Positions 15,361 to 24,800 of a DNA stretch of 25,418 bases are shown one piece after another. A program made the position numbers and the translations under genes. The notes below the pieces were generated by a model. It searched no databases and was not told the DNA's origin. It saw only the letters and a list, made by a program, of their open reading frames with translations. How positions within the stretch are numbered: position 1 is the stretch's first letter; every line of letters begins with the position of its first letter. The stretch comes from Phocaeicola_A sp963624095 (GTDB lineage Bacteria; Bacteroidota; Bacteroidia; Bacteroidales; Bacteroidaceae), in assembly GCA_963624095.1 (NCBI GenBank), contig CAVFNZ010000023.1:1-25418 (forward strand), in the 5' to 3' direction.

Positions 15361-16962
15361 TTATTTGTTGATATAAAATGTCTGTTCTACGGGGGTGGCG
15401 GACTGCAGTTCGCCTTTACGTCCCAGCTGCCAAGCCACCACAGTCACCTTTACGGGGAACTTGGCGCGAGGCGGAATGCGGGTCAGCACGAGCTTGTCTC
15501 CTTCAATGCGTGCCGGGCCTTCCTTCACATAATAGCCTACAGGCAGACAGCTGTCACTGGCGGCGCACAGGGAGACCTCCTGTTTTGTGCCATTTTTCAC
15601 GTTCCCTATTTCGGGAAAACTTATACGTTGCGCTTTTCCTTCTTTGATGGGATAGTTTACACGAAGGTTCACTTCCTGCACCATCCGTTTCATCTTCTTG
15701 TCCCCGTCGTGGTAGGCAACCATCCAGATTTCGTTGGTAAGACGAGGATTGTCCATACCCATATGGTAGAAACGTACCCGGAAGGTGGTGTCGTTCACAA
15801 TCTCCACCGGGCCGCAAATGCGGCGCATCCGCACGTTTTCGTTTGCGTTCACTACCCGTGTGTGCGTTTCATCGCAGAGCACACCTTTCAAGTGAAAGGT
15901 CACGCCATCGGCTTCGGGCTCAAAGGCGGCCGTGTACTTACCGTGTGCGTCTTTGTTATAAGTCAGCAACTGACCGTTTTGCATCAGTGCGATATGTTGG
16001 TCTTGTTTGCCGCGCATGGTGGCGTAATAGGCTTCCGTAGCTTCGGCTATTTCTTTGTCGAAATACCAGAAAGCGTCGTGGGGGTCGCCTTTGTATTTGT
16101 TGAAGGGGGCCGTCTTGGCACGACGGGTTTGGCCCAGATGCCAGCGTTCCGCCAAATAACCCTCTTGGGGATTGAGCTTCTTCAGGGTGTCACCGTCCAA
16201 ACGATACTGCACCGCCTTCTTCAGGAAGAGGCAGATGTAGCGCACCACCTCATCGGAAATGTCGAAATGTCCGTGACCTACGTCAGCGAGGAAAGAGATG
16301 CAGCTGTTGGGATACATCATGCGGAACGCCAAGGAGGGGTTGACGCGCGACTCCCACCATTCAAACTCACCTTCTATCATCAAGCCGGGGATGCCGTCAA
16401 TATTGCGGGTACGTCCCCACTCCAGGTTCTCACGACCGAAGCCGCACAGGTTGGTACGCGGAGAGTCGCCTTTGTAGGAAATGACCGCCAGGGTGCGGTC
16501 GGCATTCCATGCGGCGAAATTCCAAGGCATGGTAGCCATGGCGGAATGGCCCAACGGGACAATCGGCACACGCTGCAGCTCATCGTATCCGCTGACCTCA
16601 GCCAAGTCGGCAAGCATCTTGTCGAAAGCTTTCCGGCAACCCGTTTCCTCTTTCCATTGTTGTTCGAGCCCGGGCGTAATCCAGACAACGGCTAAGTCAA
16701 GTTCCGACAAGGTCTGACGGAAGTCGGGATGTTCGAAGATAGGTTCCTCACACATGTTGTGCGTTCCAAACACCACGCCGCGCACCTGCCGACAATCCTC
16801 CGGTATATAGAGGAAAGCGACGGGATTCTTTTTCGTCGCGTCCGACACCCATTCTGTCACCTTCACCGACCATTGCCACACGGCAGCATGCAATTGAACG
16901 GTCATTACTGCCATTGCTGCGGCCAACACCGCCAGTCTCTTGTTTACACTTGACTTTTTCAT
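15361..16962 (-). CDS. Secreted alpha/beta-hydrolase-fold protein, possible carbohydrate esterase
   Basis: A 533-aa exported protein that I do not recognise as a named family. After a signal peptide (MKKSSVNKRL..., cleavage near LHAAV, about residue 27), residues about 45-250 look like an alpha/beta hydrolase. They show a nucleophile elbow PLGHSAMA (Ser140), an acidic patch GEFEWWES (about 198-205) where the Asp/Glu could lie, and VGHGHFD (His230/His232) where the catalytic His is expected. The remaining 280 residues look beta-rich and are unassigned. Deacetylation or another ester cleavage on the PUL glycan is inferred from fold and context. It lacks the GxSRxGK motif of CE15 glucuronoyl esterases. 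The frame is open 25 codons upstream, but the start at 16962 is chosen because the signal peptide begins there. A hairpin (16996-17029) lies in its 113-bp leader. Confidence 0.7.
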   Translation of the reverse strand: MKKSSVNKRLAVLAAAMAVMTVQLHAAVWQWSVKVTEWVSDATKKNPVAFLYIPEDCRQVRGVVFGTHNMCEEPIFEHPDFRQTLSELDLAVVWITPGLEQQWKEETGCRKAFDKMLADLAEVSGYDELQRVPIVPLGHSAMATMPWNFAAWNADRTLAVISYKGDSPRTNLCGFGRENLEWGRTRNIDGIPGLMIEGEFEWWESRVNPSLAFRMMYPNSCISFLADVGHGHFDISDEVVRYICLFLKKAVQYRLDGDTLKKLNPQEGYLAERWHLGQTRRAKTAPFNKYKGDPHDAFWYFDKEIAEATEAYYATMRGKQDQHIALMQNGQLLTYNKDAHGKYTAAFEPEADGVTFHLKGVLCDETHTRVVNANENVRMRRICGPVEIVNDTTFRVRFYHMGMDNPRLTNEIWMVAYHDGDKKMKRMVQEVNLRVNYPIKEGKAQRISFPEIGNVKNGTKQEVSLCAASDSCLPVGYYVKEGPARIEGDKLVLTRIPPRAKFPVKVTVVAWQLGRKGELQSATPVEQTFYINK

Positions 16963-16995
16963 TGTTTTTTGTTTCAGTTCATCATCCCTTGCCCG

Positions 16996-17029
16996 AAGAT
17001 ACCGCCCACCTCCATGTGGGCGGTATCTT
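16996..17029. repeat. Strong intercistronic hairpin inside the PUL operon
   Basis: Perfect 14-bp arms (16996-17009 and 17016-17029) enclose a 6-base loop. It lies between the PL38-like gene (stop at 17076) and the alpha/beta-hydrolase gene (start at 16962). In the transcribed direction only two T residues follow, so it is a poor intrinsic terminator. It may protect upstream mRNA ends or partly reduce downstream expression. Confidence 0.75.
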
Positions 17030-17075
17030 TCAACCAATGAATAATCCTAATATAATAACACACCAAATTGAAAAC

Positions 17076-18479
17076 TCATTCTTGATACATCATCAGGGTG
17101 TTCCACCCCAGCTGGTCGAAAGCACCGGAGTTGGTGCCATAGCGGCTATTGCCGTCCGCGCCGCATTCGGGGCGCATCTTGTCAGCAGCCATCTTGGCGT
17201 ATTTGAATCCCGATGAGAGACCCTTCACCTTCGCATAGTGGTTGTAATAGATTTCCCAACCCGGACGCAAGTTGCCGCGGCCACTGTCATCGGCAATGGC
17301 GGTGTGTACGGCACTGTGCGAGCTGCCGGCGTGAGCGCAGTCCATGCAATATCTATACTCGTTGAAAGGCATCTTGGTAGCGTTGGCAATCCAAGCACCA
17401 TTGGCGTTGAGTTGGTCGCCGCCGTCGCGCAGGTTGAAGAGAGCCACATACTCACCCATCTTCATCAAGGCGTTGTCGTTGGCGGCAAAGAAGTCCAGTT
17501 GTTGGATATCCGGATTGCTCTGCATCAGCGTGTAGGCCATCTGGGCCAGTGTGGCTGACACGGCAACGGACATCATGGCGTGACCTTGGTCACGGCCACT
17601 CTCCTGGTTCTGTGCAATCTGTTCGCCACTTCCGTAGGGATCATCGAAAGTGCCCCGAATCAGCTGTTTGATGCAGCCGTTGCCCACACCCGCATAGAAG
17701 TAGTTCACCACATAGTTCACCATCTCATCGTTCTCGCAAAGGATGCCGATGCCCAAGTAAGAGCAAAGGTTCACCAAGTCCCAGTTGCTCCAATAGTGGT
17801 CGGAGCAGCCGTTCTGGTGTTTGCTGAGGAACGTCAGGTTCTCCGAAGCGAACACGTTCATCATCCACTCCTTGTATTTCGCGAAGTCAGTAGAGTTCCA
17901 ACCGCTGTAGGTACGCATCATCTCGCCTGCACAAGCGAAGGTGTAACCTTGCGCCCCGGCGGCCAACACCTTGTTGGCATCGTTGGACCGGATGCCCTTA
18001 CAGCCTGCCGCCCAGGCGTTCATCACATTTACGGCAATCTTCGCGTATTGCTCCTCACCGGTAAGTTTCCACAGCAAGGCGCACTGGTAAGCGGCCGCCG
18101 CATCGTACATCGCTTCGGCATAATGTTCCTTGTTGTCGGAGGTGATGCCATTACCGTCTCCACGCACGATATACTCCAGTACGGTAGGCGTGTAACCCGG
18201 AACCGTGAAGCGGCTGTTCTTCAGTGCGGTCAGTTCATCCTTCACCGCCTGCGGGGCGGTTCCTTCGTCCAGCGACTTCTTCACGCGGTCGAAATCCTTC
18301 TGATTGAACATCGCACAGGGGTGTGAGTAGGTGTACTGTGCGGCTATCGGGGTATAGATTTCCTCCTCGTCAGGGATATCCAAATCCACCACACCGAATT
18401 TGTTTTCGCGACAGGAAGTCTGCACTGCCAGAAGCAGTGCAAGACTTATATAAGAAAGCATTCTTTTCATCATAATCAT
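17076..18479 (-). CDS. Alginate-lyase-fold polysaccharide lyase (PL38-like), surface lipoprotein
   Basis: A 467-aa lipoprotein: a short hydrophobic leader, then Cys23 (VQTSC) followed by an acidic linker (DLDIPDEEE, 32-40). Residues about 50-430 match the alpha-barrel alginate_lyase fold (PF05426; PL5, PL38, PL39): NQKDFDRVKKSL (59-70), SDHYWSNWDLVNL (226-238) and the family signature QNQESGRDQGHAMMSVA (290-306), with candidate catalytic His228, Tyr229, Arg296 and His300. Known PL38 enzymes from gut Bacteroides act on beta-1,4-linked uronans (glucuronan, alginate), so endo-cleavage of a uronic-acid backbone outside the cell is likely. It lies 6 bp downstream of the Ig-like lipoprotein gene, where surface endo-enzymes often sit. 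Three in-frame ATGs (18479, 18473, 18470) compete as start. Confidence 0.8.
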   Translation of the reverse strand: MIMMKRMLSYISLALLLAVQTSCRENKFGVVDLDIPDEEEIYTPIAAQYTYSHPCAMFNQKDFDRVKKSLDEGTAPQAVKDELTALKNSRFTVPGYTPTVLEYIVRGDGNGITSDNKEHYAEAMYDAAAAYQCALLWKLTGEEQYAKIAVNVMNAWAAGCKGIRSNDANKVLAAGAQGYTFACAGEMMRTYSGWNSTDFAKYKEWMMNVFASENLTFLSKHQNGCSDHYWSNWDLVNLCSYLGIGILCENDEMVNYVVNYFYAGVGNGCIKQLIRGTFDDPYGSGEQIAQNQESGRDQGHAMMSVAVSATLAQMAYTLMQSNPDIQQLDFFAANDNALMKMGEYVALFNLRDGGDQLNANGAWIANATKMPFNEYRYCMDCAHAGSSHSAVHTAIADDSGRGNLRPGWEIYYNHYAKVKGLSSGFKYAKMAADKMRPECGADGNSRYGTNSGAFDQLGWNTLMMYQE

Positions 18480-18485
18480 TCTTTG

Positions 18486-20054
18486 TTATTTGATTACCTC
18501 ATAGGTCAATCCTTCGGAGGCGATGTATGCCTTCACGTCATCAATCGTCTTGAAGGTCTGTACCCAATATACATTGTACTTCAGTTCGTCGGTCGAAGCG
18601 ATGTCGGCGTACTTGAACTGCAAGGTAGTGAACGAAGCGGTCGCCGTTGTCGGCAAGAGGCCTCCGTTGGCCCAGGCCTGTTTGGTCAGGTCATAAATGA
18701 AGACGTGGCTGCCATCGGAGCACTTGTAGTCGTTCAACCACTTGTTGTTGTTGCCGTTCAACCCTCCGGAGAAGGATGAGCCGTTGCAACTGCCCGAAGC
18801 ATCGAGAGTAATGTTACGTCCCGTCACACCTTCCACATCTTTCAGGTCGTCCATACGGATGGCGATAATCGGGTAGGTACCGGCATTGAGCCAGGTAGTA
18901 GGACTCCAGCACTTGAAGTCACCACGACGTTTGGTTGCATTCTGCATGTAGGTAGTTACCGTCACGTAGCCGTCGTGCCACTCGTGCGACGAAGAGGTCC
19001 CGTTACCGCTTTGCTTGGCGTTGTACCAGGTGTAGTTGTTCTGGTTGTGGAACAGCTCACGGACAAGGCCTTCTTCAATATGAAGTTTGATACTTGAGGA
19101 TTTGCCTGTTGAAGGACAGGTAGCCGTGATGGTCACGTCACCGAACACACCGGTCTGGTTGAATGTCACTACGCCATTGGCTACAGTGGCCAGAGCGGCA
19201 TCACTGGTAGTCCACTCGATGAGCGACTTGGTACACTGGGCGGGAACGGTCGTGTAGTCCAGAGCCACACTCTTGTCCGCAATGGCAAATAGATAGCCAT
19301 TGTCAGCCGAACAGGTTTGGTCAATGGTAACTTCTTCCGGATCGACAATCTGCATCACGGTGATGTCCTTTTGGGCCGTCACGCCACTGCCGTCCAGAGC
19401 GGTAGCCGTGATGGTAACCGTTGCGCTGAAAGCGTCATTCTTCACGCCAGTCACCTTACCCGTAGCGTCTACCGTGGCCAGCTTCTCGTCGCTCGATTTC
19501 CACGATACGGTCTTATAGGTAGCGTCCTCCGGCAGGATGCCGACAGTGAACTGAGCCGACTCACCGGCATAGACCTCATCGGAGGTTGACGCAAGCGTGA
19601 TAGACTCCGCCTTGACGAGCGAATTTGCCACAATCACCTTCAGTGAAGAGCCGATGTTGCTGCCCGAGTAGTAAGCCTCGGGGGCTACCTGTATGATAGC
19701 GTAGCCCGTGCCGTCACCGCTGACCGCCGTCACCTTGCCGGTAGCGTCAACGGTAGCCACGTCCTCGTTGGAAGAGCTCCATACGACATCCTGGTAGGTC
19801 ACGTCCTCGGGAGCGATGGTGAAGCCCAACGACACTTGTTCACCTTTTATCAACGGGAGCACAGTCGTTTCGGTGCTCGCTTCGGTGTAGAGCAGTGACT
19901 GTTGTGCATCGGGGAGCACCAGCTTCACCGCTTCGGGATATTTGGCGTTCTCAAGTTCCGCGAACTCCGCCTTCTCCTCGCACGAAATCATTGCAGTGGA
20001 AAGGACTGCCAGCAGCAGCGTCCCAAATCCATATTTCTTTGTATGTATCATCAT
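18486..20054 (-). CDS. Surface lipoprotein with Ig-like (Big_2) repeats, putative glycan-binding protein
   Basis: A 522-aa protein in the slot where SusE/F-like surface glycan-binding proteins usually sit. Seen: a lipoprotein signal with Cys25 followed by acidic CEEKAEFAELEN, consistent with surface export in Bacteroidetes; Big_2-type domains at about 45-140 and 150-235, each with the hallmark ATVDATGKVT, and a more divergent third at about 240-330 (ATVANGVVTF); then a C-terminal domain (about 335-522) rich in Trp, Tyr and Asn that resembles DUF4979. Two ATVDATGKVT copies are also similar at DNA level. The aromatic-rich C-terminus is the likely glycan-binding part, with the Ig-like domains as a stalk (inference). 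It lies 24 bp after susD. Confidence 0.8.
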   Translation of the reverse strand: MMIHTKKYGFGTLLLAVLSTAMISCEEKAEFAELENAKYPEAVKLVLPDAQQSLLYTEASTETTVLPLIKGEQVSLGFTIAPEDVTYQDVVWSSSNEDVATVDATGKVTAVSGDGTGYAIIQVAPEAYYSGSNIGSSLKVIVANSLVKAESITLASTSDEVYAGESAQFTVGILPEDATYKTVSWKSSDEKLATVDATGKVTGVKNDAFSATVTITATALDGSGVTAQKDITVMQIVDPEEVTIDQTCSADNGYLFAIADKSVALDYTTVPAQCTKSLIEWTTSDAALATVANGVVTFNQTGVFGDVTITATCPSTGKSSSIKLHIEEGLVRELFHNQNNYTWYNAKQSGNGTSSSHEWHDGYVTVTTYMQNATKRRGDFKCWSPTTWLNAGTYPIIAIRMDDLKDVEGVTGRNITLDASGSCNGSSFSGGLNGNNNKWLNDYKCSDGSHVFIYDLTKQAWANGGLLPTTATASFTTLQFKYADIASTDELKYNVYWVQTFKTIDDVKAYIASEGLTYEVIK

Positions 20055-20078
20055 TTTCTTTCTTTAGGATTAAGTGAA

Positions 20079-21803
20079 TTAATTGGACCATCCGGGGTTC
20101 TGTCCCAATTGCGGATTGAGTTGCAGCTGGTCGGACGGCAACGGATAGAGATAGAGTTTATCGTTCCAAGTACGGTTGGTGTACATCGTCAGACAGCCGT
20201 CACTACTGAGTGTACGTCCGTGTCCGGACCAGTTGGCCTCGAACCAGGTACCTGTCACCTTTACGCCATAGAGGTCTTTCACCATCTCCACCGAAGAGAC
20301 GGCCCAACGCTTGAGGTCGTCCACGCGATGACCTTCGAGGAAGAGTTCCACGGTACGCTCGCAACGAATCTCGTCACGCATGGAGAGGCCGTTGGCGGTC
20401 ACGAGGCTGTTGCTCAGTTTGGTCATGTCGGGATTCACACGCTGACGGACCAGATTGAGCGAATAGTCCAGTTCGCCGTCGGTGATGCTTCCGTTGAGTT
20501 CGTAGGTAGCCTCCGCATAGTTGAGCAGCACCTCGGCGTAGCGGATGATGGGGAAATCGTAAGATTCGTAGTAATCCTCCACATTGCGCTCGGCACCCCA
20601 TTTGCGGTTGATGTAGCCGCTGCCGCTGCGTACGTTGCACTGCAGGGCGTTGTCCAAGTCGGCATCAGTCCAGGTTGTACGCCACTTGCCGTCGTTGTTC
20701 CAGTAGGACTGTCCGTGATAGAGCATATTGTTGGTCATGCGGTTGTCGCGATTCTGGAATTCATCGGTCACGCCTGCATACCCTTTGAAGAGCGGAGAGA
20801 CGGTGACGGGCAATCCATCCTGGCAGCGGTACATATTCGCCATCTTACGGGTGACGTAGCAAACGTTGGCTACCAGTCCGTGGGTCAGGTTCCATGCGGT
20901 CTTGTCGCCGTTGCGGTGACGTTTGTAGTAGATGTACTCCGTATTGTCAGCCTTGGAGAGGTTGGCGGGGTTACACTGCGCGCCATCCTCCAAGATGAAC
21001 ATGTAGCGATAGCTCTCGTTACCCAACGCAGCGTCGTAGAAGAGCTTGTACTTTTCGCTCTTGATGACTTGGTCGGCAGCATCCTTGGCAATGGCGAGCA
21101 ACTGCGAGCTGCGGGTGGTGTTGCTGTCGGTATCCTTGCCGTTGGTGTGGAACTTCTGCCAGGTTCCTTCGTAGAGGGCGACCTTCGAAAGCATAGCCAA
21201 GGCGGCGTACTTCGTGACGCGTCCTGCCTCCGAAGCGGTTTCGGGCAACAGCTCGGCAGCCTCCTGAAGGTCTTTGATGACGAAATCAATCACATCGCCT
21301 CTGTCGTCACGCTCGGCACTCAGCTTCTCACTGTTGAGGTCTATCGGCTCGGTCAGGATAATGACATCGCCATAGAGCTGCACCAGTTCGAAGTAGTTGA
21401 CGGCACGGAAGAATTTGGCTTCGCCCACCGGCGTGGCGATGGCCGATTGGTCGCCAAAACTTTCGGCGTTCTTCAACAAGAGGTTGGTGTAGTAGATGTG
21501 CGTGTAAGCACCCGTATAGTTTCCGTCGCTGGTAGGTATCGTGTTGGTACCCTGTGCGTAGACGTTGACGGTGGAGGTACATATCAGGTCGCCGCGATAG
21601 TCACTGTGGGGATTATCGGAAACGGCGGTAGAGAAATCGTGTGGCCATGCATAGAACTGGTTAGCGAACAACTGGAAGTTATCGGCCTTGTTCCACACCA
21701 AGTTGTCGCCCAGACTCGCTTTGGGTTCGAGGTCGAGACAAGAAGTAGCGATTAGGGCCATTGCCGCTAAAGATGCAGTCTTTATGTAATTGTATATTTT
21801 CAT
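20079..21803 (-). CDS. SusD/RagB family outer-membrane glycan-binding lipoprotein
   Basis: A 574-aa SusD-like lipoprotein that forms the lid of the SusC transporter and binds the glycan at the cell surface. Seen: lipobox IATSC (Cys22) followed by LDLEP, the typical SusD mature start; a helical TPR-rich body; and the C-terminal RagB/SusD signature RYAEVLLNYAEATYEL, preceded by YESYDFPII, then GHRVDDLKRW. The length is at the upper part of the family range. It lies 12 bp downstream of susC, in the invariant order of PULs. Binding specificity cannot be read from sequence. Confidence 0.96.
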   Translation of the reverse strand: MKIYNYIKTASLAAMALIATSCLDLEPKASLGDNLVWNKADNFQLFANQFYAWPHDFSTAVSDNPHSDYRGDLICTSTVNVYAQGTNTIPTSDGNYTGAYTHIYYTNLLLKNAESFGDQSAIATPVGEAKFFRAVNYFELVQLYGDVIILTEPIDLNSEKLSAERDDRGDVIDFVIKDLQEAAELLPETASEAGRVTKYAALAMLSKVALYEGTWQKFHTNGKDTDSNTTRSSQLLAIAKDAADQVIKSEKYKLFYDAALGNESYRYMFILEDGAQCNPANLSKADNTEYIYYKRHRNGDKTAWNLTHGLVANVCYVTRKMANMYRCQDGLPVTVSPLFKGYAGVTDEFQNRDNRMTNNMLYHGQSYWNNDGKWRTTWTDADLDNALQCNVRSGSGYINRKWGAERNVEDYYESYDFPIIRYAEVLLNYAEATYELNGSITDGELDYSLNLVRQRVNPDMTKLSNSLVTANGLSMRDEIRCERTVELFLEGHRVDDLKRWAVSSVEMVKDLYGVKVTGTWFEANWSGHGRTLSSDGCLTMYTNRTWNDKLYLYPLPSDQLQLNPQLGQNPGWSN

Positions 21804-21815
21804 GTTTCGTAAAGT

Positions 21816-24800
21816 TTAGAAGGCACAATTTAAACCGAAAGTAAAGTTACGTGTAAACGGATAACGTCCCGTACCCGAGGGGTTGCGTTTAGCTTCGGGA
21901 TCCCATCCGTCCTTAATCTTGGTAGTCTCCCACAGGTCTGTACCCGTGATGTAAATGCGGGCACTGCTCAAGACACGTGTCTTGCTGAGGAGGGCGTTCG
22001 GGAAGGTGTAACCGATGGTAATGTTCTTCAGTCGCAGATAACGGCCGTCCTGGGCGGTGAGCGACGAAGGTTGGTAGTTATAATTGTTGATGTTGCCGTC
22101 GCTGGTGTAGGGCGAGTAGTAGGCGTTGGGGTTGTCTACCGACCAAGTGTTGCCAATGGAGGCCGTACTGGTGTTGGTGTAGTAGCCGCGGAAAGGCACC
22201 ACCAGGTTGTTGATGTCACGGTAAACGAAGCGGTTGGCGTCACCCTGGAAGACGAAGCTCAGGTCGAAACCTTTGTATTCGATGCCCCCATTGAACGAAT
22301 AGGAGATTTCGGGTGTGTCGCTACCGAGGTAGATATAGTCATTCTCATCGAGTTTGCCGTCATTGTTCTCGTCGCAATACATGTTGTCACCCAAGCGGAG
22401 GTTCGACGGCATGCCGATACCGTTGTTCTCGTAGTATTTGGCTTTGTAGGCGGCGAGTTGCTCTTCCGTCTGTATCTTGCCACCGTAGCGGAGTCCGAAG
22501 ATGGAGTTCAACGGATAGCCCTGCATGGTCGACTTGTAACCGGAAGAGAGGACGGTGATGCCACCGTAGTCCGTCAACTCATTGCGTGAGAAAGTGAAGG
22601 TGCCGCCAACGTGGTAGCTCACGTCACCCACCTTGCCGCGATAGGTCAGCTGACCCTCGAAACCCCAGTCTTTGAATTTGCCTGCATTGGCGGAAGGAGC
22701 TTTGTCACCGAGGATACCCGGATAGGTAACGCTCACGAGCATGTTGTCGTTCTTCTTCAAGAACGCCTCCACCGTACCCGACAACGAGCCGTTGAAGAGT
22801 CCGAAGTCGATGCCGACGTTGTAATTCTTGATGCGCTCCCAGGTACGGGTCTTGGAAGCCAAAGTACCGCTGGTCTTGATGTAGGCCAGTTTGTCCGACC
22901 CGATGTAGGGACCGCTACCGGCTGCCACAAGGGAGTAGAGCTGTACGCCATCGTAGTTACCGATGCCGCTCTGGTTACCCACCTCGGCATAGGAGACACG
23001 CAGTTTCAGTTCGCTCAGCCAATCCACGTCCTTCATGAATTCCTCTTGTTTCACACGCCATCCGGCCGATGTTCCCCAGAACATGTTCCAACGGTTTTCG
23101 GGAAGGAACTTGGACGAGCCGTCGTAACGTCCGTTGACCTCCAAGAGGTAGCGTCCGTCGAAGTCGTAGTTGAAACGTCCGAAGTAAGAGAGGTTGGAGT
23201 TCTGGTATTTGTTCTCACTACCGCTGAGTGTCACCTCACCGGAGCCGTTGATAATCTCCAATCCATTCTGAATATCTTTCACCTTGGCACCGAAGTAAGT
23301 GTACTCCTTGAACTCGTATTGCGTACCCAGCGTAAGGTTCAGGTTGTGTTTGCCAAAGGTCTTGTTGGCAGCCAAATAGCCAGTTACGGAGTAGAAGTCG
23401 GTACGTGCCGCCGTCTGTGTGTAGGTGGAGTTCTCCTGAGTGGGGCTGGTGCGTATCACCTTCGTACCCGCGTAGTTGTAGAAGTCTATGGCATTGTTGG
23501 TGATGTTGCGAGTGGCCGTATTGGTGGAGTAACCCAGGTTGGCATTGGCCTGCAACCAATCCGTAATCTTGTAGTTGAGGGTCTCGCTAAAGGAGATGGC
23601 GGAGACTGACAGCTTATTGCTGCCGCCATATTCCGCCTGGGCGGCCGGTGAGCACCAGGTGCCCCAGGCATAAGGCTTTCCGTCGACGGTTTCAAAAGGG
23701 AGACCGGGCATAGGCAGTGTGCTCGACAAGGCGGAGCTGATCTGCGTAGGAGCCACTTGTTCCTGGCGGTTATAGGATATGGAGGATTCCAACTTGAAGT
23801 CTTTGGTCAGTTGGAAGGTATTGTTCATACGGAAATTGTAACGTTGGTTATTGTTCCTTCCGTACTGCAATGTAGAGCCGTCATAGAGATAACCGAGCGA
23901 TATACGATAAGAGGATTTGTCCGTACCACCGGAGAGACTCAGATTGTGCTCGGTGCTCCAAGCGTCACCAAAGAGAGTGTCGAACCAGTTGACATCGTCG
24001 GCAAAGGCGAAGTCCGACACATCCGTGAAAGCCGCCGTTCCGAAGGGATTGCCGCTACTTGCGAGATCGAGTACTTGTCCTTTATACTTCTTGGCCAACT
24101 CCGTGTACGTGTACCACACGTTGCTCCGGTTGCCGTCGTTAATCAACGCCTGTTGCAGACCATCGGCCCATTGGTCGAGACTCATCACCGACTGCATCAG
24201 ACCGGGAGACTTCACCGTGGCGCTGGCACCATATTCCACCTTCACCTTGCCCGAAGCACCTTTCTTTGTGGTGATGAGCACCACGCCACCTGCGGCACGC
24301 GATCCGTAGATGGCGGCGGCACCGTCCTTCAGGAAGTTGATGGTCTCGATGTCGCCAGGATTGAGAAGGCGCATCTCGTTGACACTCTCGTAAGCCACAC
24401 CATCGACAATGATAAGCGGGTCGGTAGAATTGACGGACACGGAACCGCGCAGCTTCATGCCCCAGCTCTCGTCTCCGGGAGCGGATGAGCTACGGGTAAT
24501 CATGACACCCGGCACCTGTCCTTGCAACGCCTGCAAGGGGCTGGACAATCCGCCCTTCTCACGGAATATCTTTTGGTCGACAACGGTAACGGCACCCGTC
24601 AACGACTCTTTCTTCATGGTACCGTAACCTACGACTACCACTTCATCCAACAGCTCACTGTCCTCCACCAGTGTGATGTTGACAAATTGTTTGCCCGCTA
24701 CATTCACCTGTTGGGTTTTGTAGCCTACATAAGATACCACCAACACGGACTTCGATGAGACATTGCTCAGTGTGAAGTTTCCGTCGAGGTCGGTGATGAC

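Noticed and set aside
19902..21755. Open frame of 617 codons on the plus strand
   Set aside because: Wholly antisense to the well-supported susD gene and its leader. It is low-complexity in V/G/R with no domain or signal.
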